64,000 nt of DNA from positions 9,279-73,278 of the forward strand of contig WIDE01000038.1 of the NCBI GenBank assembly GCA_015039315.1, in the 5' to 3' direction. Source of the DNA: Clavulina sp. PMI_390 (lineage: Eukaryota > Basidiomycota > Agaricomycetes > Cantharellales > Hydnaceae). A model generated the notes under the pieces. It was given only the letters and a program-made list of their open reading frames with translations. It ran no database searches and was not told the DNA's origin. Below are positions 47,111 to 57,460 of the stretch, one piece after another. A program made the position numbers and the translations under genes. Positions within the stretch are counted from its first letter, which is position 1, and each line of letters begins with the position of its first letter.

Positions 47111-47783
47111 TAGGAGGGTTTTGTGGGTGCTGGGCTTTCGGCTTTCGGGAATAACAATAGTGTTTTTCGGCGATACATGTAGGTTCTCACGTTACGCTTT
47201 CTTGGGATCTGATTGGCAGGAGAAATCTGTGGAGCTCAAAAATCCGGCTGAACAGAGTTCCTTCGGACAATCGGATTTCTGCTTCAGCCCAGTACATGCT
47301 TCAACATCTCACCCCGCAATACCAGCACCGCCGCTGAGTATCGTGGATTTATGACTAGATCTCGCTTCCCACAATGCCCCCCGCCACACAAGAAAGCCAA
47401 GAGTCCCAGCCGAGAGAAGCGAAAGACGCGATTGACTAATACTGAGGTTTGGGACGAAGAGCGCACCACGAAATATTCTGCCTGGGGGTTTATGATCTAC
47501 ACCCCGGCGATATAGTTGCTCCTTTGCGCTAGCACGTAAATGTATTGATGATTGCTGCACGGAACCCAACAGCTCTTGGCGCGCATAGCGGAGAATGTTC
47601 GCGTGTTCAATCTCGATACCTCCACTTTCCTTATTAGGAAGTGTGTTGCACTCCTATAACTAGTTTCATCGCCTCGTCTCAAGGACCAGCGGCGATAAGC
47701 TATAGTTCTCATTGTTTCTTTTGTCGGCGTTAGGCCATCTTCACTTCTCACTTATAGTCAGTGATTAGCCATGGTGTACACTC

Positions 47784-47971
47784 AGTTCTCGTTCTTCTCC
47801 CGTATCGAGTCCTGAGTCGTACGTCGTTCTCGATTTGCCAGTATCTACCTCGGTCGCTCACATCTAGTATAATTACTCTCGTGTCGCTCTCGCAGGTAGT
47901 TCTTAATTCATATAGTTCTCGTTCTTCCCCCGTATTGAGTCCTGAGTCTTACTCTCGTGTCGCTCTCGCAG
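47784..47971 (+). repeat. Imperfect direct repeat
   Basis: AGTTCTCGTTCTT...GAGTCCTGAGT occurs at 47,784 and 47,914. TACTCTCGTGTCGCTCTCGC occurs at 47,874 and 47,950, so the second unit is an internally deleted copy of the first. No coding frame; it may be a mobile-element relic. Confidence 0.7.
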
Positions 47972-48427
47972 ACTAACCGATAGAGGTCGTACTCGTACAG
48001 AGAAAGCCATCAAGCACTCGGGAAGAGCCTCATGGTGGTTAAATAGATATCTTTGTAGCGCTTAAGCATTATGTTGTATATGGTAACTTGAACGAGATCA
48101 AGACGAGAGGTTGTCACTTGCTCTGCCAGATCTATTTCTTACTTGGATGACTCAAGCGGCTCCTCTGTCTGCCGAAAACTGTTCAACGGAATTTTATCAT
48201 CATATGTCCCACCATCTAACTCGTTGGCAGCGGAGAGATGGGATTAATGTCGTAATTCCGTAGGGTACACTGTGTACCGTACACACAAAGTGAAAAATCG
48301 AGGGAGAACAAGACATTCTTGACGGACGTAACGAGTCTAGACGAAGATTTGGGCACAGGATACACGGGTACGCTAGTCGTAGGGACGAGTCTGATGTTGG
48401 CCTCAAGTAGTCGAGAGGCAGTTACAC

Positions 48428-48507
48428 AGTCGGGGACTTGGCGCTTGCCGCCGCTACCGATTCACACCCTCGAATGGGTAGCAGCGGCAAGCGCCAGGTC
48501 CCCGACT
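48428..48507. repeat. 31-bp near-perfect inverted repeat (hairpin)
   Basis: The left arm 48,428-48,458 (AGTCGGGGACTTGGCGCTTG...) pairs with the right arm 48,477-48,507, with 2 mismatches in 31 and an 18-base loop. The arms are GC-rich in an AT-rich spacer. It has no poly-T and no adjacent gene end, so it is not an obvious terminator. Confidence 0.85.
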
Positions 48508-48590
48508 ATTGCCTGCTATGCATTTTTGTTGTAGATCACTTTACGGTCCTGGTCATAGGGAAGTAGTGAATATCTTCAATACTGCAAGCA

Positions 48591-48982
48591 TGTAAGCCCG
48601 ATTGAAAACAGGATTGACTCTGAATACCGCCCCAGACGACGCAGAGCAAGTGTTGCGGGACGCAACCCGTCTCATTTGATTAGTCCGATTTAGGTAGTTC
48701 TTCTTCCGCATTTCCATTCTCCGTCACCTGGCTATCCGCCAGCTGACTCTCTTTGAGCTTACCATTTCTCTCGTCATACTCCTGTATATTAGTCCGTCCG
48801 TGAGGGTTTCCCTTCCTCACTGGATCAACCAGGTGTATCCTCGGTTTTCCCCCTCATATTTCTAGCTTCCAAATCATATTGTTCTCTCTATTTATTACGT
48901 TCGATCACAGCTTGAGCCCCTCCGGGATTCCGTTCCCATCATCAAGGGGTTTCCTCCGTGCTTCCGTGCCGGCCCCGTAACA
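48591..48982. mobile_element. Candidate solo LTR
   Basis: About 392 bases begin TGTAAGC and end GTAACA (TG...CA ends). They contain a TATTTATT promoter-like stretch and a pyrimidine-rich 3' part like a retrotransposon LTR. GCAAGC occurs on both sides (48,584 and 48,983), though the left copy is offset by two bases, so it is not a clean target-site duplication. No pol sequence adjoins. Confidence 0.35.
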
Positions 48983-49919
48983 GCAAGCTAGGGCAAAACA
49001 CGAGGACACGGCTAAAGTCTAGGTAGCAAATAGATTGCTTGTATTTGTCAATAATTGAGGATCGACTCACGTGTTATGGTCTGTCACTCAGGGTCGAGAG
49101 GTAGTAGGAGGGATAAGATACTCGAAAGTTTAGCTGAGTAGTCAAGCATAAATGTACGGATAAACATTCAGACAAGGTGTCGTAGCCGTTGGCTATACGT
49201 GTTGTCGAGGGGATCGGAGAACACTTTCTCAGTGAATCAGAGCAAGTTTCATGCTTTCTCAATTTGGGTGAGTGTGCGCAAAAGTGAGAAAGTCAGCTTG
49301 CAAGGGGGCGGGATATACCTTAGCGCGGATGGTTGAGGACCGAGTTAGAGGCTCACATTGAGAACGTAGTAGCGGGCGATCGTGGAAATGTCTCCATCGA
49401 TAGCGGACATCAAAAAGCCCGTGACTCTCTTAAGATAGGAATGGGAAGCGTCAATATATCGAGGTGGATGCATATTATTGTCGTGACTTCACGGACAATT
49501 CCTTCACGGTGCATGGAGCGTTGACATGTCCTTATCTGACGGTACAATTGGGTGAATAGATTCAAGGAGGACTACAAAAGAGAGCTGGCGAGTTTTCAGG
49601 AGGTCTGCGATAACGTTTCATCGATAACGGATAAGGAATTTTTGGAAGAGAAAGTGTGCCCAGATGATGGTACCATAGAAGGGTTAGAGGGTACAGATAT
49701 TATGGAGGATACCGTGTAATTTGATATAGATACTTGGACTGTAAACTCCTTTGAAGGCAGAGGAGACGTTTTGGTAAGGTTAGTGAGAAATAAGCGCCTG
49801 TACAAATGGGGAGTTGATTCAGTCAAAATGAATTGCCAAGTTCTCTGCACAGCCCCCAATACTAGTAGGTGATTCGGACCTCTGTGAAAACCCTCTAATG
49901 CTTACGCAATAGTCGGGGA
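48983..49919. other. Gene-free spacer
   Basis: About 940 bases hold only short open frames without recognisable motifs. It is part of the repeat-rich spacer between the two MBOAT blocks. Confidence 0.45.
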
Positions 49920-50171
49920 TAGGCATGAGGCTCTTCTTGAGAAACCGTCGAGCTATTCGCGTTGCTAGTAAATCGACGTCGTGCGAGTGCTTCCAGGGAA
50001 ACCCAAACCTTTCGTACCCTGCACGGCCAGGGATTGGATTTAGGATCGTGAGAATGATGCGAGCGGGCTGTCAACGCCATCCCTCAGGTGGCCTCCTGTT
50101 ATCTCCCGTCATCTGCTCGTTTAACACCCAAGTGAGAGGGACGCCAGTCTCCCCTAGAAGGGCTTCCCGCA
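49920..50171 (+). repeat. Conserved upstream region of MBOAT copy 2
   Basis: Similar to the regions before copies 1 and 3, for example GTCGTGCGAGTGCTTCCA near 49,979 and the CATCTGCTCGT block near 50,108. Confidence 0.6.
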
Positions 50172-51989
50172 ATGGCGCTTAACATCTCGACCATTGAACG
50201 GTGGGGCACATCGCTGCCCGCGTTTTTTGCAACGCCCAACACCGCCTCGACTGCTCTGCGCGCCTTTCTGCGTCTGATAGTGCCTCTACCCCAAGACAAG
50301 ATCCCAATAACATGGTCTGCCGTACCGATAATATTCTCGCCCCTCCCATTAATGGCTTTTACGGCGTATCTCTCTCGGCGGCCAGGAACTTGGCTATGGC
50401 GACTAGCGATTGCACCCTTTGCTTCTCTATTGACCTTGCGTGCTGGATTCGGGTATCACTTCCCAAACCCTCCCTACCACATATACAACTTTGCACTAGG
50501 TCAGTTGCTCCAATCCTCCAAGGGTGTTCTCTTCCAATCATCAGGGTAATATATTGTCTCATGACCTTCATTATCCCCCCCTCTTTTCAGGGCTCATGAG
50601 TGTCCCGATTGCCCTTAAAATACTAGAATTTGCGATATCTCCCCATGGTATGCTGAAGATGGGCGAAATCGAACCTGGTATCGTCAAAAAGCCTGCTGCA
50701 GAGCTCGATCGCGCAATGTGAGCGACGATAAATTTCGTGCCCACCATCTCGCTGACATGGAGAGATGCTTTTAAATAGGAGCGGTGATCTGAAAAGTACC
50801 CCTCGCGAGCACACTTCGCCACGCAATCCCTTCGTTGCTGGCTTCGTAGACGCGTTTGAGGTGTGCTGTAGTATGCGCGGCATAGGATGGCAATTTGGGA
50901 CAGGCACAAATGTCTATCTCGCTCCTGAATGGAGAGATACCACCAACAAAGCGCGTTTCATCCGTCAGACAATCGCCTTATGGCTGCTCAACTACACGCT
51001 GTTCGATGTGGTGACGTATGGGCTACGTTTGGTGCCTGGCTTGGGTACACCCACTGGTGGTTCCATTTTCGCTTTTGGAGGCGAAAGCATGGTGAAAAAG
51101 TATCTCATCTCGGCCACGCTCGCCTTTTTCACCGGCACGACCTTCATCACTGGTTCGTTTTTCCCACGCAACACTTGGAGCATATTGGCGCCCGTACTAA
51201 AATTTGCCATCGCTGATCGGTTTCTCTTGCCCCATTTAGGCTTTGAGGTGGTGCACCAGCTTCTCACGCTTTTCGCTGTTGGAGTTCTTAACCAAGAGCT
51301 ATCATCCTGTCCACATTTGTTCGAGAATCCTTGGATGGCTGTATCTCTCCATGATCTCTGGTCAAGACGATGGCACCAGCTGGTCCGCCAGACATTCCTA
51401 TTCTTGGGCGGATACCCACTCTCATACATCCTCTCGACCTTCGCAAGCCTCGTATCCAGCGTTCTTCGTCTTCCCAAGTCTACTTCGCATCGTTTTGTGA
51501 AGAGCGCGAAACTACTTGGCTTCCTCGTGGGAACCTTCATCGGCAGTGGGCTGATACACTACTGGGGAACGTATGCGATGGGTCGAGGATCCGACTTACA
51601 TCCCCTGATATTCTTCTCTGCACAATCGATCGGAATCATCCTAGAGCGAATGTGGAAACAAGTGACAGGGAGAAAAGTAGGTGGATTGTTTGGCCGTATA
51701 TGGACAATCATTTGGGTTGTTGGCGGTATTCAGTGGTGTCGTAAGTCTTGCTACGCTATCGTCAGGTTCTTTTCGCCTGAACGAATACCCCGGTGCCTCG
51801 TCCTTTATCATCGAACCTGACGATCTGCTTATGGATATAGTTAATGCTTGGCACGAGCGAGCCTTCGAGAGCGAAGCGTTCTTCCCTCTATATCTGAGTC
51901 CCGCGCACCACATCATCTTCCCCCTTCTACAGCTCGCCTCAGATGCGATGGGTCTATCAATCACTCTGGTTTCACCGCTTACTGACTAG
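50172..51989 (+). CDS. MBOAT/wax-synthase-like acyltransferase, copy 2
   Basis: Five exons (50172-50499, 50591-50717, 50779-51152, 51240-51740, 51841-51989) give 492 residues. It keeps all motifs of copy 1: ISPHGMLKMGE, MRGIGWQFGTGTNVYL, GFEVVHQLLTLF, LWSRRWHQLVRQTF and GLIHYWGTYAMGRGSD. The intron between exons 3 and 4 is 87 nt and happens to be open in frame, but copies 1 and 3 are spliced at the same place. It lies about 630 bases upstream of copy 3 in the same direction, a local tandem pair. Intact. Expected site: ER membrane; acceptor alcohol unknown. Confidence 0.87.
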
Positions 51990-52623
51990 CGCATGACCCC
52001 AACTAGATGGCTACAACACATGTCTATATCTGTGACTTCATTCATACAGCACGTATATGAGTTTGTACCGAAGTATCTATGGTATCATCGTCATAGTCGA
52101 TGCCGACTCACCATACGCCTGTCCAGGTATACATGTCTACAGCTTGAGGAGTTTGCATAGTAGTCTCGTCCGAGGTGACCTCTAAATACACACGTGCTTG
52201 GATGGTCCAACTTCGGGCTAGATCTGAAATCGAAAAATGCTGCTCGGTAGAAAATACGATCAAGGTTTGCGAGGCACCATCTAATGTTGCGTTGAACAAA
52301 ACTCGAACACTCTCACATTCAGTTGCTTCTGGATTCGCCACTCACACTCTTGAATAGTCATGACTTGGGACGGCTCCTCTTGGAAAAATTTCCAGCCATT
52401 CGCTCTGCTGGTAAATCGGCGTCGTGCGAGTACTTCCACGAATTCTCGGCCCCCTCGTACCCATGCAAGCTGGGCGCTGGTTGTTGGATCGTGAGAATGA
52501 TGGCCTTCACGGAGTCGGGCAGTCAACGCCATCCCTTGGGTGGCCTCCTGCCGTCTCCCCTCATCTGCTCGTCTAGCATCCAAGTGAGAAGGATTCCAGT
52601 CTCTCCAAACAAGGCCTCTACCA
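51990..52623. repeat. Spacer and conserved upstream region of MBOAT copy 3
   Basis: The CTTGAGGAGTTTGCATA block at about 52,143 recurs after copy 3 (near 54,594), marking the end of a tandem unit of roughly 2.45 kb. The remainder is the conserved promoter-like region, including GAACAAAACTCGAACAC at 52,298. Confidence 0.6.
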
Positions 52624-54437
52624 ATGGCGCTCAATACGACGACCATTGATTGGTGGGGCACATCGATGCCCACGTTCTTTGCAACACCCACCACCGGTTC
52701 GACTACTCTACGCGATTTTCTACGCCTTATTGTGCCTCTACCCCAACACAAGACCCCAATCACCTGGTCGGTGGCGCCAATAATGTACTCACCAGTTGTA
52801 TTTTGGCTTTTCATGGCATATCTGTCTCGGCGGCGAGGAACTTGGCCATTGCGGCTAGCGATTGCACCCTTTGCTTGTGTGTTGACGTTGCATGTCACAT
52901 TTGGATATCATTTTCCAGACCCCCCGCTCCATACATTCAATTTTATGCTAGGTCAGTTGCTCCACCCTTACATGCAAGGTTCTCTTCCAATCTCATATGT
53001 GATCTATTCTCTCGTGGGCTTCCGTTCCCCTCTCTTCAGGGCTCGTGGGCGTTCCAGTAGCTCTGAAAATACTCGAACTTGCGATATCTCCCCACGGTAT
53101 GCTAAAGATGGGCGAAATCGAACCTGGTGTCATCGAAAAACCAGCAGTAGAGCCCGATCGTGCAACGTGAGTGACAACATATATCGTGCCCACCAATTTG
53201 CTGACATAGGGAAACGCTTTTGGAACGGAATCGGAATCCCTGCTAGTAAACCCCCCCAGAATGCTTCGTCACGGCATCCCTTGGTCGCTGGCTTTGTCGA
53301 CGCATTCGAGGTATGCTTCAGCATGCGTGGGATAGGATGGCAATATGGCACTGGGACAAACGTCTATCTGCCTCCTGAATGGAGAGACACCACCAACAAA
53401 GCGCGTTTTATCCGCCAGACGGTCGCGTTGTGGCTAATCAACTGCACACTGTATGATGTGATAACCTACGGCCTGCGTTTGGTCCCTGGCTTGGGTACCC
53501 CCGCTGGTGGTTCCATCTTCGCTTTCGGTGGCGGCAGTACAGTGAAAAAATACCTCATCTCTGTCACTATTACTTTCTTCACAGGCACAACCTTTATCAC
53601 TGGTCCGTCTTGGCTTCTGGATCCGTTGCAGCATATTAGCGCCCATACTAATATTTTGCCATCGTCGGTTTCTCGTATCGCATTCAGGCTTTGAGATTGT
53701 GAATCAGTTTCTCACACTCATTGCTGTCGGAGTTCTCAACCAGGATCTATCCTCCTGTCCACATTTGTTCGAGAATCCTTGGATGGCTGTGTCCCTCCAC
53801 GATCTCTGGTCCAGGCGATGGCACCAGCTAGTTCGCCAGACCTTCCTCTTCTTGGGAGGATACCCACTCTCATATATCCTCTCGACCTTCGCAAGCCTCG
53901 TATCCAGCGTTCTTCGACTTCCCAAACCCACCTCCCATCGTTTTGTCAAGAGCGCAAAACTAGTTGGCTTCCTTGTGGGAACCTTCATCGGCAGCGGGCT
54001 CATCCACTATTGGGGAACGTATGCGATGGGTCGAGGATCTGACTTGCATCCCCTGATATTCTTCTCCGCGCAATCTATCGGAATAATCCTAGAGCGAGTG
54101 TGGAAAAAAGTGACAGGGAGAAAAGTAGGTGGATGGGTTGGTCGAATATGGGCGATCATCTGGGTTGTCGGCGGTATTCAATGGTGCAGTAAGTCCCCCT
54201 TCGCTACTATCAATCTCTTTTCGCCCTGGCCATCGTCCGCTTTAAATTTCTTTTATCATTGACTCTGACGATCTGTTCTCGGATACAGTTAATTCTTGGC
54301 ATGAGCGAGCCTTCCAGAGCGAAATGTCTCTCCCTCCATCTCTGAGCCCTGCGCACCGTATTGTCTTCCCACTCCTGCAGCTCGCCTCAGATGCGATGGG
54401 TTTATCAGTTACTCTGGTTTCACCGCTGACAGACTAG
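52624..54437 (+). CDS. MBOAT/wax-synthase-like acyltransferase, copy 3
   Basis: Five exons (52624-52951, 53040-53166, 53247-53602, 53688-54188, 54289-54437) give 486 residues with the same phases as copies 1 and 2. WHQLVRQTF and GLIHYWGTYAMGRGSD are kept. Differences from the paralogues: GFEIVNQF replaces GFEVVHQL, losing a histidine kept in copies 1 and 2, and NCTLYDVITYGL replaces NYTLFDVVTYGL. Exon 3 is shorter at its 5' end. The gene is intact. It is tail-to-tail with F-box relic 2 and then the intact F-box paralogue, repeating the copy 1 arrangement. Confidence 0.86.
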
Positions 54438-54689
54438 CGCATGACCCCAACTAGATGACTGCGATGTATGCATGTATCTACCACTTCATTCATGCAGCAC
54501 GTATCACAGTTTGTACTCAAATACCTATGATATAATTGTCCCAGTCATTGCTGATCCACCTCGCTCACGCCTAGACATGCATATACATAGCTTCGAGGAG
54601 TTTGCATAACAAGTGCTTACAAACAGTGTTGGCTAAAAGAATGGAATCAATCTAAGAGAAAGAGAATATAGGCCCTCAACCTTCAGTTA

Positions 54690-55480
54690 TGAGTATCCTC
54701 TCGCCATGGAGCTCCTTTCGATCCCAAAACGACTGATCGTCTTTTGAAAAGTGTTACTCACACTGTGAACCAGCCTGATCTGCTGATACGGCTCGAGCAC
54801 ATTCAACAAAACACTTGACAATACGTGTAAATCCTTTTCATAGCTCGATTTAAGAGTCACCACCTTAGAGCAAGGATAAGGGAGGAAGGCGGTTTCCATT
54901 TTCTCGGATGGCTCTACTCCGAAGTCAAGCGTGGTTGGTAGGAGTGATGCATGCAGGATACTGCTGGGTCTACGCGGTTCCTCTACTACGAGCTCAGTTA
55001 TTTGTGAGAACCCTACTTGAAGTTTTCGAGTATTTCGTCTCCGATCTTCGCCATACGGACCTGGCCGAAAGAAAGTGGAGCATCTCTGTAGGTGAGGGAC
55101 GAAGGGTCCATAGAGTTCCATGAATTGCCTATGGGAAGCATCCGCGTTATCGGAAGGAGGGGACAGAAATATATGATTTGTGACATTTTGAGCGTGCGAG
55201 ATGATTTCATGCGATTAACCGCGCGACCTTCACTCCTTTCTCCATAAGACGCGAGTTGATGGTGACACGAGGCCATAGTTTTAGCACTCCAGCCGCAACA
55301 TCTCGGCAACAAGAGGTCAAAATGAGAGCTGACAGGGCTTTCAAATATGGCGGACCATTCGCATCAATCAGGTGAGGTAGAATGGGCTCGGCACAAAGTG
55401 AAATGTTCAAAGATCTCTGCAAGTAACTCTTCAGGGAAGCAATCGAAGAAAGTTACACCAGGAACGCTGGAGTTCTTTAT
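54690..55480 (-). pseudogene. F-box paralogue 2, internally deleted pseudogene
   Basis: Pieces follow the intact paralogue in order but change frame. They run: TFFDCFPEELLAEIFEHF (the F-box, about 55,480-55,420), PPYLKALSALILTS with LWPRVTINSRLMEKGVKVARLI, ELYGPFVPHLQRCSTFF, then a jump to SSILHASLLPTTLDFG and LNVLEPYQQIRLVHS. The central 150 or so residues of LRR-like sequence are missing, and at least two frameshifts remain, one of them right after the F-box. It cannot encode a functional protein. Confidence 0.75.
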
Positions 55481-55659
55481 GGAGTGAAGGGGCATACATG
55501 ATGGGTCAGATCCTTCGTTAGTGATGAGAAGGAAAAGGAGTAGGACAAGTCAATAAGCACCATCAATTCTAACAGATGGCTTGCGAATGGCTTAACCCAT
55601 ATAGTCTTTAACAAATATTGGCCACCCGGCTCATCTACATGTCTTTGCGGATAGCTCCC

Positions 55660-56949
55660 TTAAGTCTCATTGGTGAACACCCTCGCGCCAGATAGCTCTT
55701 TCAACTGAACCCAAAACGAATGATCACCCTTGGGGAATGTCTCAAGCCCATTATGACTCAATCTGGTGTGCTTATACGACTCCAGCAGATCCGCCAACAC
55801 ACTCGAGAGCGCGTCCAAGTCCTCCTCGCCTGTAGTCTTTAGGATAACTAGCTTGAGGGCAGGGGAGGGTAGGGCGATGGGCTTCGCTCCTTCGGATGCC
55901 TGTGCATCTGGTCCAATGGTGTGAGGAAGGAGTAAGGCGCGGAGGACAGTACTTGGCATTGGCGCTTCATCTAGCACGAGTTTATGGAGTTTTGGGAAGA
56001 TGAGTTTCAGACTTGGCGGCTGATTGTGATAATAGGGACGTGGCTTATGGAGGTAGAGCTCCTTGACCGTGGGGAGGTATGTACTGCCATATGTTGTAAG
56101 TGCGGTCAGGGACGCTTCCATCCAATGTATTTCTTCCAAAACGGGAGCTTCGAGGTAGGGCGTGACCGGATAATAGGAATGATGAAGGACTTTTAGATTC
56201 GGCAGTGCAAGGGGCGTTTGGGCGAGTGTTCTGAACACATCCCTGTCGTAGACTTCAAGACTGGTGATGTTGGAGGAGGATGCGATCAATGATATCTTCC
56301 ACGTGGATGAAGTATGCACGACAGCAATAGCGAGGCTATCGATTGAGTTATCAGGGATTGGGGTAATTGGCACCCCAACAATCATCACATCCCGAAGGGC
56401 AGTAAGAGATGAGGGCTCAGCAAACACTGTTATGGGTGGAAAATCAAAGGGTATAAGAGTATTGCCTCCGAGTAGGAGCATGGAGAGACGAGGCATAGGG
56501 CCAATGAGAGGGAAGAGTAGCCGAATCATTTTTTCTCCCAACATATCGCAACAGAAGGAAAAGCACCTGTGGAGATGGGGGATGATAGGCTCATAAACTG
56601 CCATAAATTCTCCGTGCAGAGGGTATGTATCGGGTGGTAGGGCTAGATAGACACTTATTGAGCGGTTTTTCGATCGCTCAACAAAGGCTGAGACGATTGA
56701 ACGCCCAACTGCCACACCCTTCTTGACCAAATCCGTGGTGACGATGACACAAGTCCATAGCTTTGATGTACTGATAGTGATGTTTCTCCAGCGAGAATCT
56801 ATTGAGCTGGTGGTGACGAGTGCTTTTAGTTGCTCTGGTGCATGTGTCTCGAGGTCGGCACTAGACAACTCGGTGGGATGGGGAGTATGAATAAATTGCT
56901 CAAATATTGCTTCGAGGAGCTCATCAGGCAGGCTATTGACGAAAGGCAT
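55660..56949 (-). CDS. F-box protein, intact paralogue
   Basis: A single exon gives 429 residues from the ATG at 56949, chosen because the F-box (MPFVNSLPDELLEAIFEQF) starts there. The frame is open further upstream to 57207 without conserved residues. WRNITISTSKLWTCVIV and LPNLKVLHHSYYPVTP match paralogue 1. LRR-like strands (ITSLEVYD, LKVLHHS, LHKLVLDEA, LKLVILKTT) run to the C-terminal HSFWVQLKELSGARVF. It is a probable Skp1-binding SCF adaptor and the only one of the three local copies with an intact F-box and body. Confidence 0.85.
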   Translation of the reverse strand: MPFVNSLPDELLEAIFEQFIHTPHPTELSSADLETHAPEQLKALVTTSSIDSRWRNITISTSKLWTCVIVTTDLVKKGVAVGRSIVSAFVERSKNRSISVYLALPPDTYPLHGEFMAVYEPIIPHLHRCFSFCCDMLGEKMIRLLFPLIGPMPRLSMLLLGGNTLIPFDFPPITVFAEPSSLTALRDVMIVGVPITPIPDNSIDSLAIAVVHTSSTWKISLIASSSNITSLEVYDRDVFRTLAQTPLALPNLKVLHHSYYPVTPYLEAPVLEEIHWMEASLTALTTYGSTYLPTVKELYLHKPRPYYHNQPPSLKLIFPKLHKLVLDEAPMPSTVLRALLLPHTIGPDAQASEGAKPIALPSPALKLVILKTTGEEDLDALSSVLADLLESYKHTRLSHNGLETFPKGDHSFWVQLKELSGARVFTNET

Positions 56950-57460
56950 AACAGAAGATCTAAGCTTCCTGAAGGATAGCGGATTGTTGGTTTGGTGCGA
57001 GAGAGGAACACAGTTGATTTGAATTGTGATGAGACCAAGTGCACGTGAATCAACAACCACAATCAACGAGGATTGATAAGTTTTTATTTCCTTTTGTGGA
57101 CGAGGGATAATATGGCACCGTGTGGAAGCTAAGGGGAATACAATAGACCTGCTGGTTATGCAAGTCGTCAGATGTGGAAATTCAAGCTCGAAGTGACCTG
57201 AGGTCAAATAAGTATTATGTACTGCTAGTGGCGTGTAATGGAAGCCGCGAAATGCCTTATCCTTCTTCTTATGAGCTAATGAAAGTAGTCACAAGAATTG
57301 AATATGAGCTGTGTATACACGATAATATGATACCTGAGCAACTTGTATGCCCTAGATCATCATAGGGATTTACCGCTCGCTCCTACTACGACTTGGTGTT
57401 GTCGAAATCTCGTACTATGTCCCATACTTTCGCAATATTTGAACCGCAGTATGAGCTGGT
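56950..57460. other. Intergenic region
   Basis: About 510 bases lie between the F-box start and the peptidase stop, with no gene seen. Confidence 0.5.

Noticed and set aside
49333..49524. 63-codon plus-strand frame in the repeat spacer
   Set aside because: Short, no motif, no splice partners; chance open frame is the simplest view.
51153..51239. Retained coding segment in MBOAT copy 2
   Set aside because: The 87-nt segment is open in frame, but it starts with GT, ends with AG and has no counterpart in the spliced copies 1 and 3, so it is an intron.
56950..57207. 86-residue N-terminal extension of the intact F-box protein
   Set aside because: The F-box begins at the internal ATG 56949, and paralogues show no related sequence upstream.
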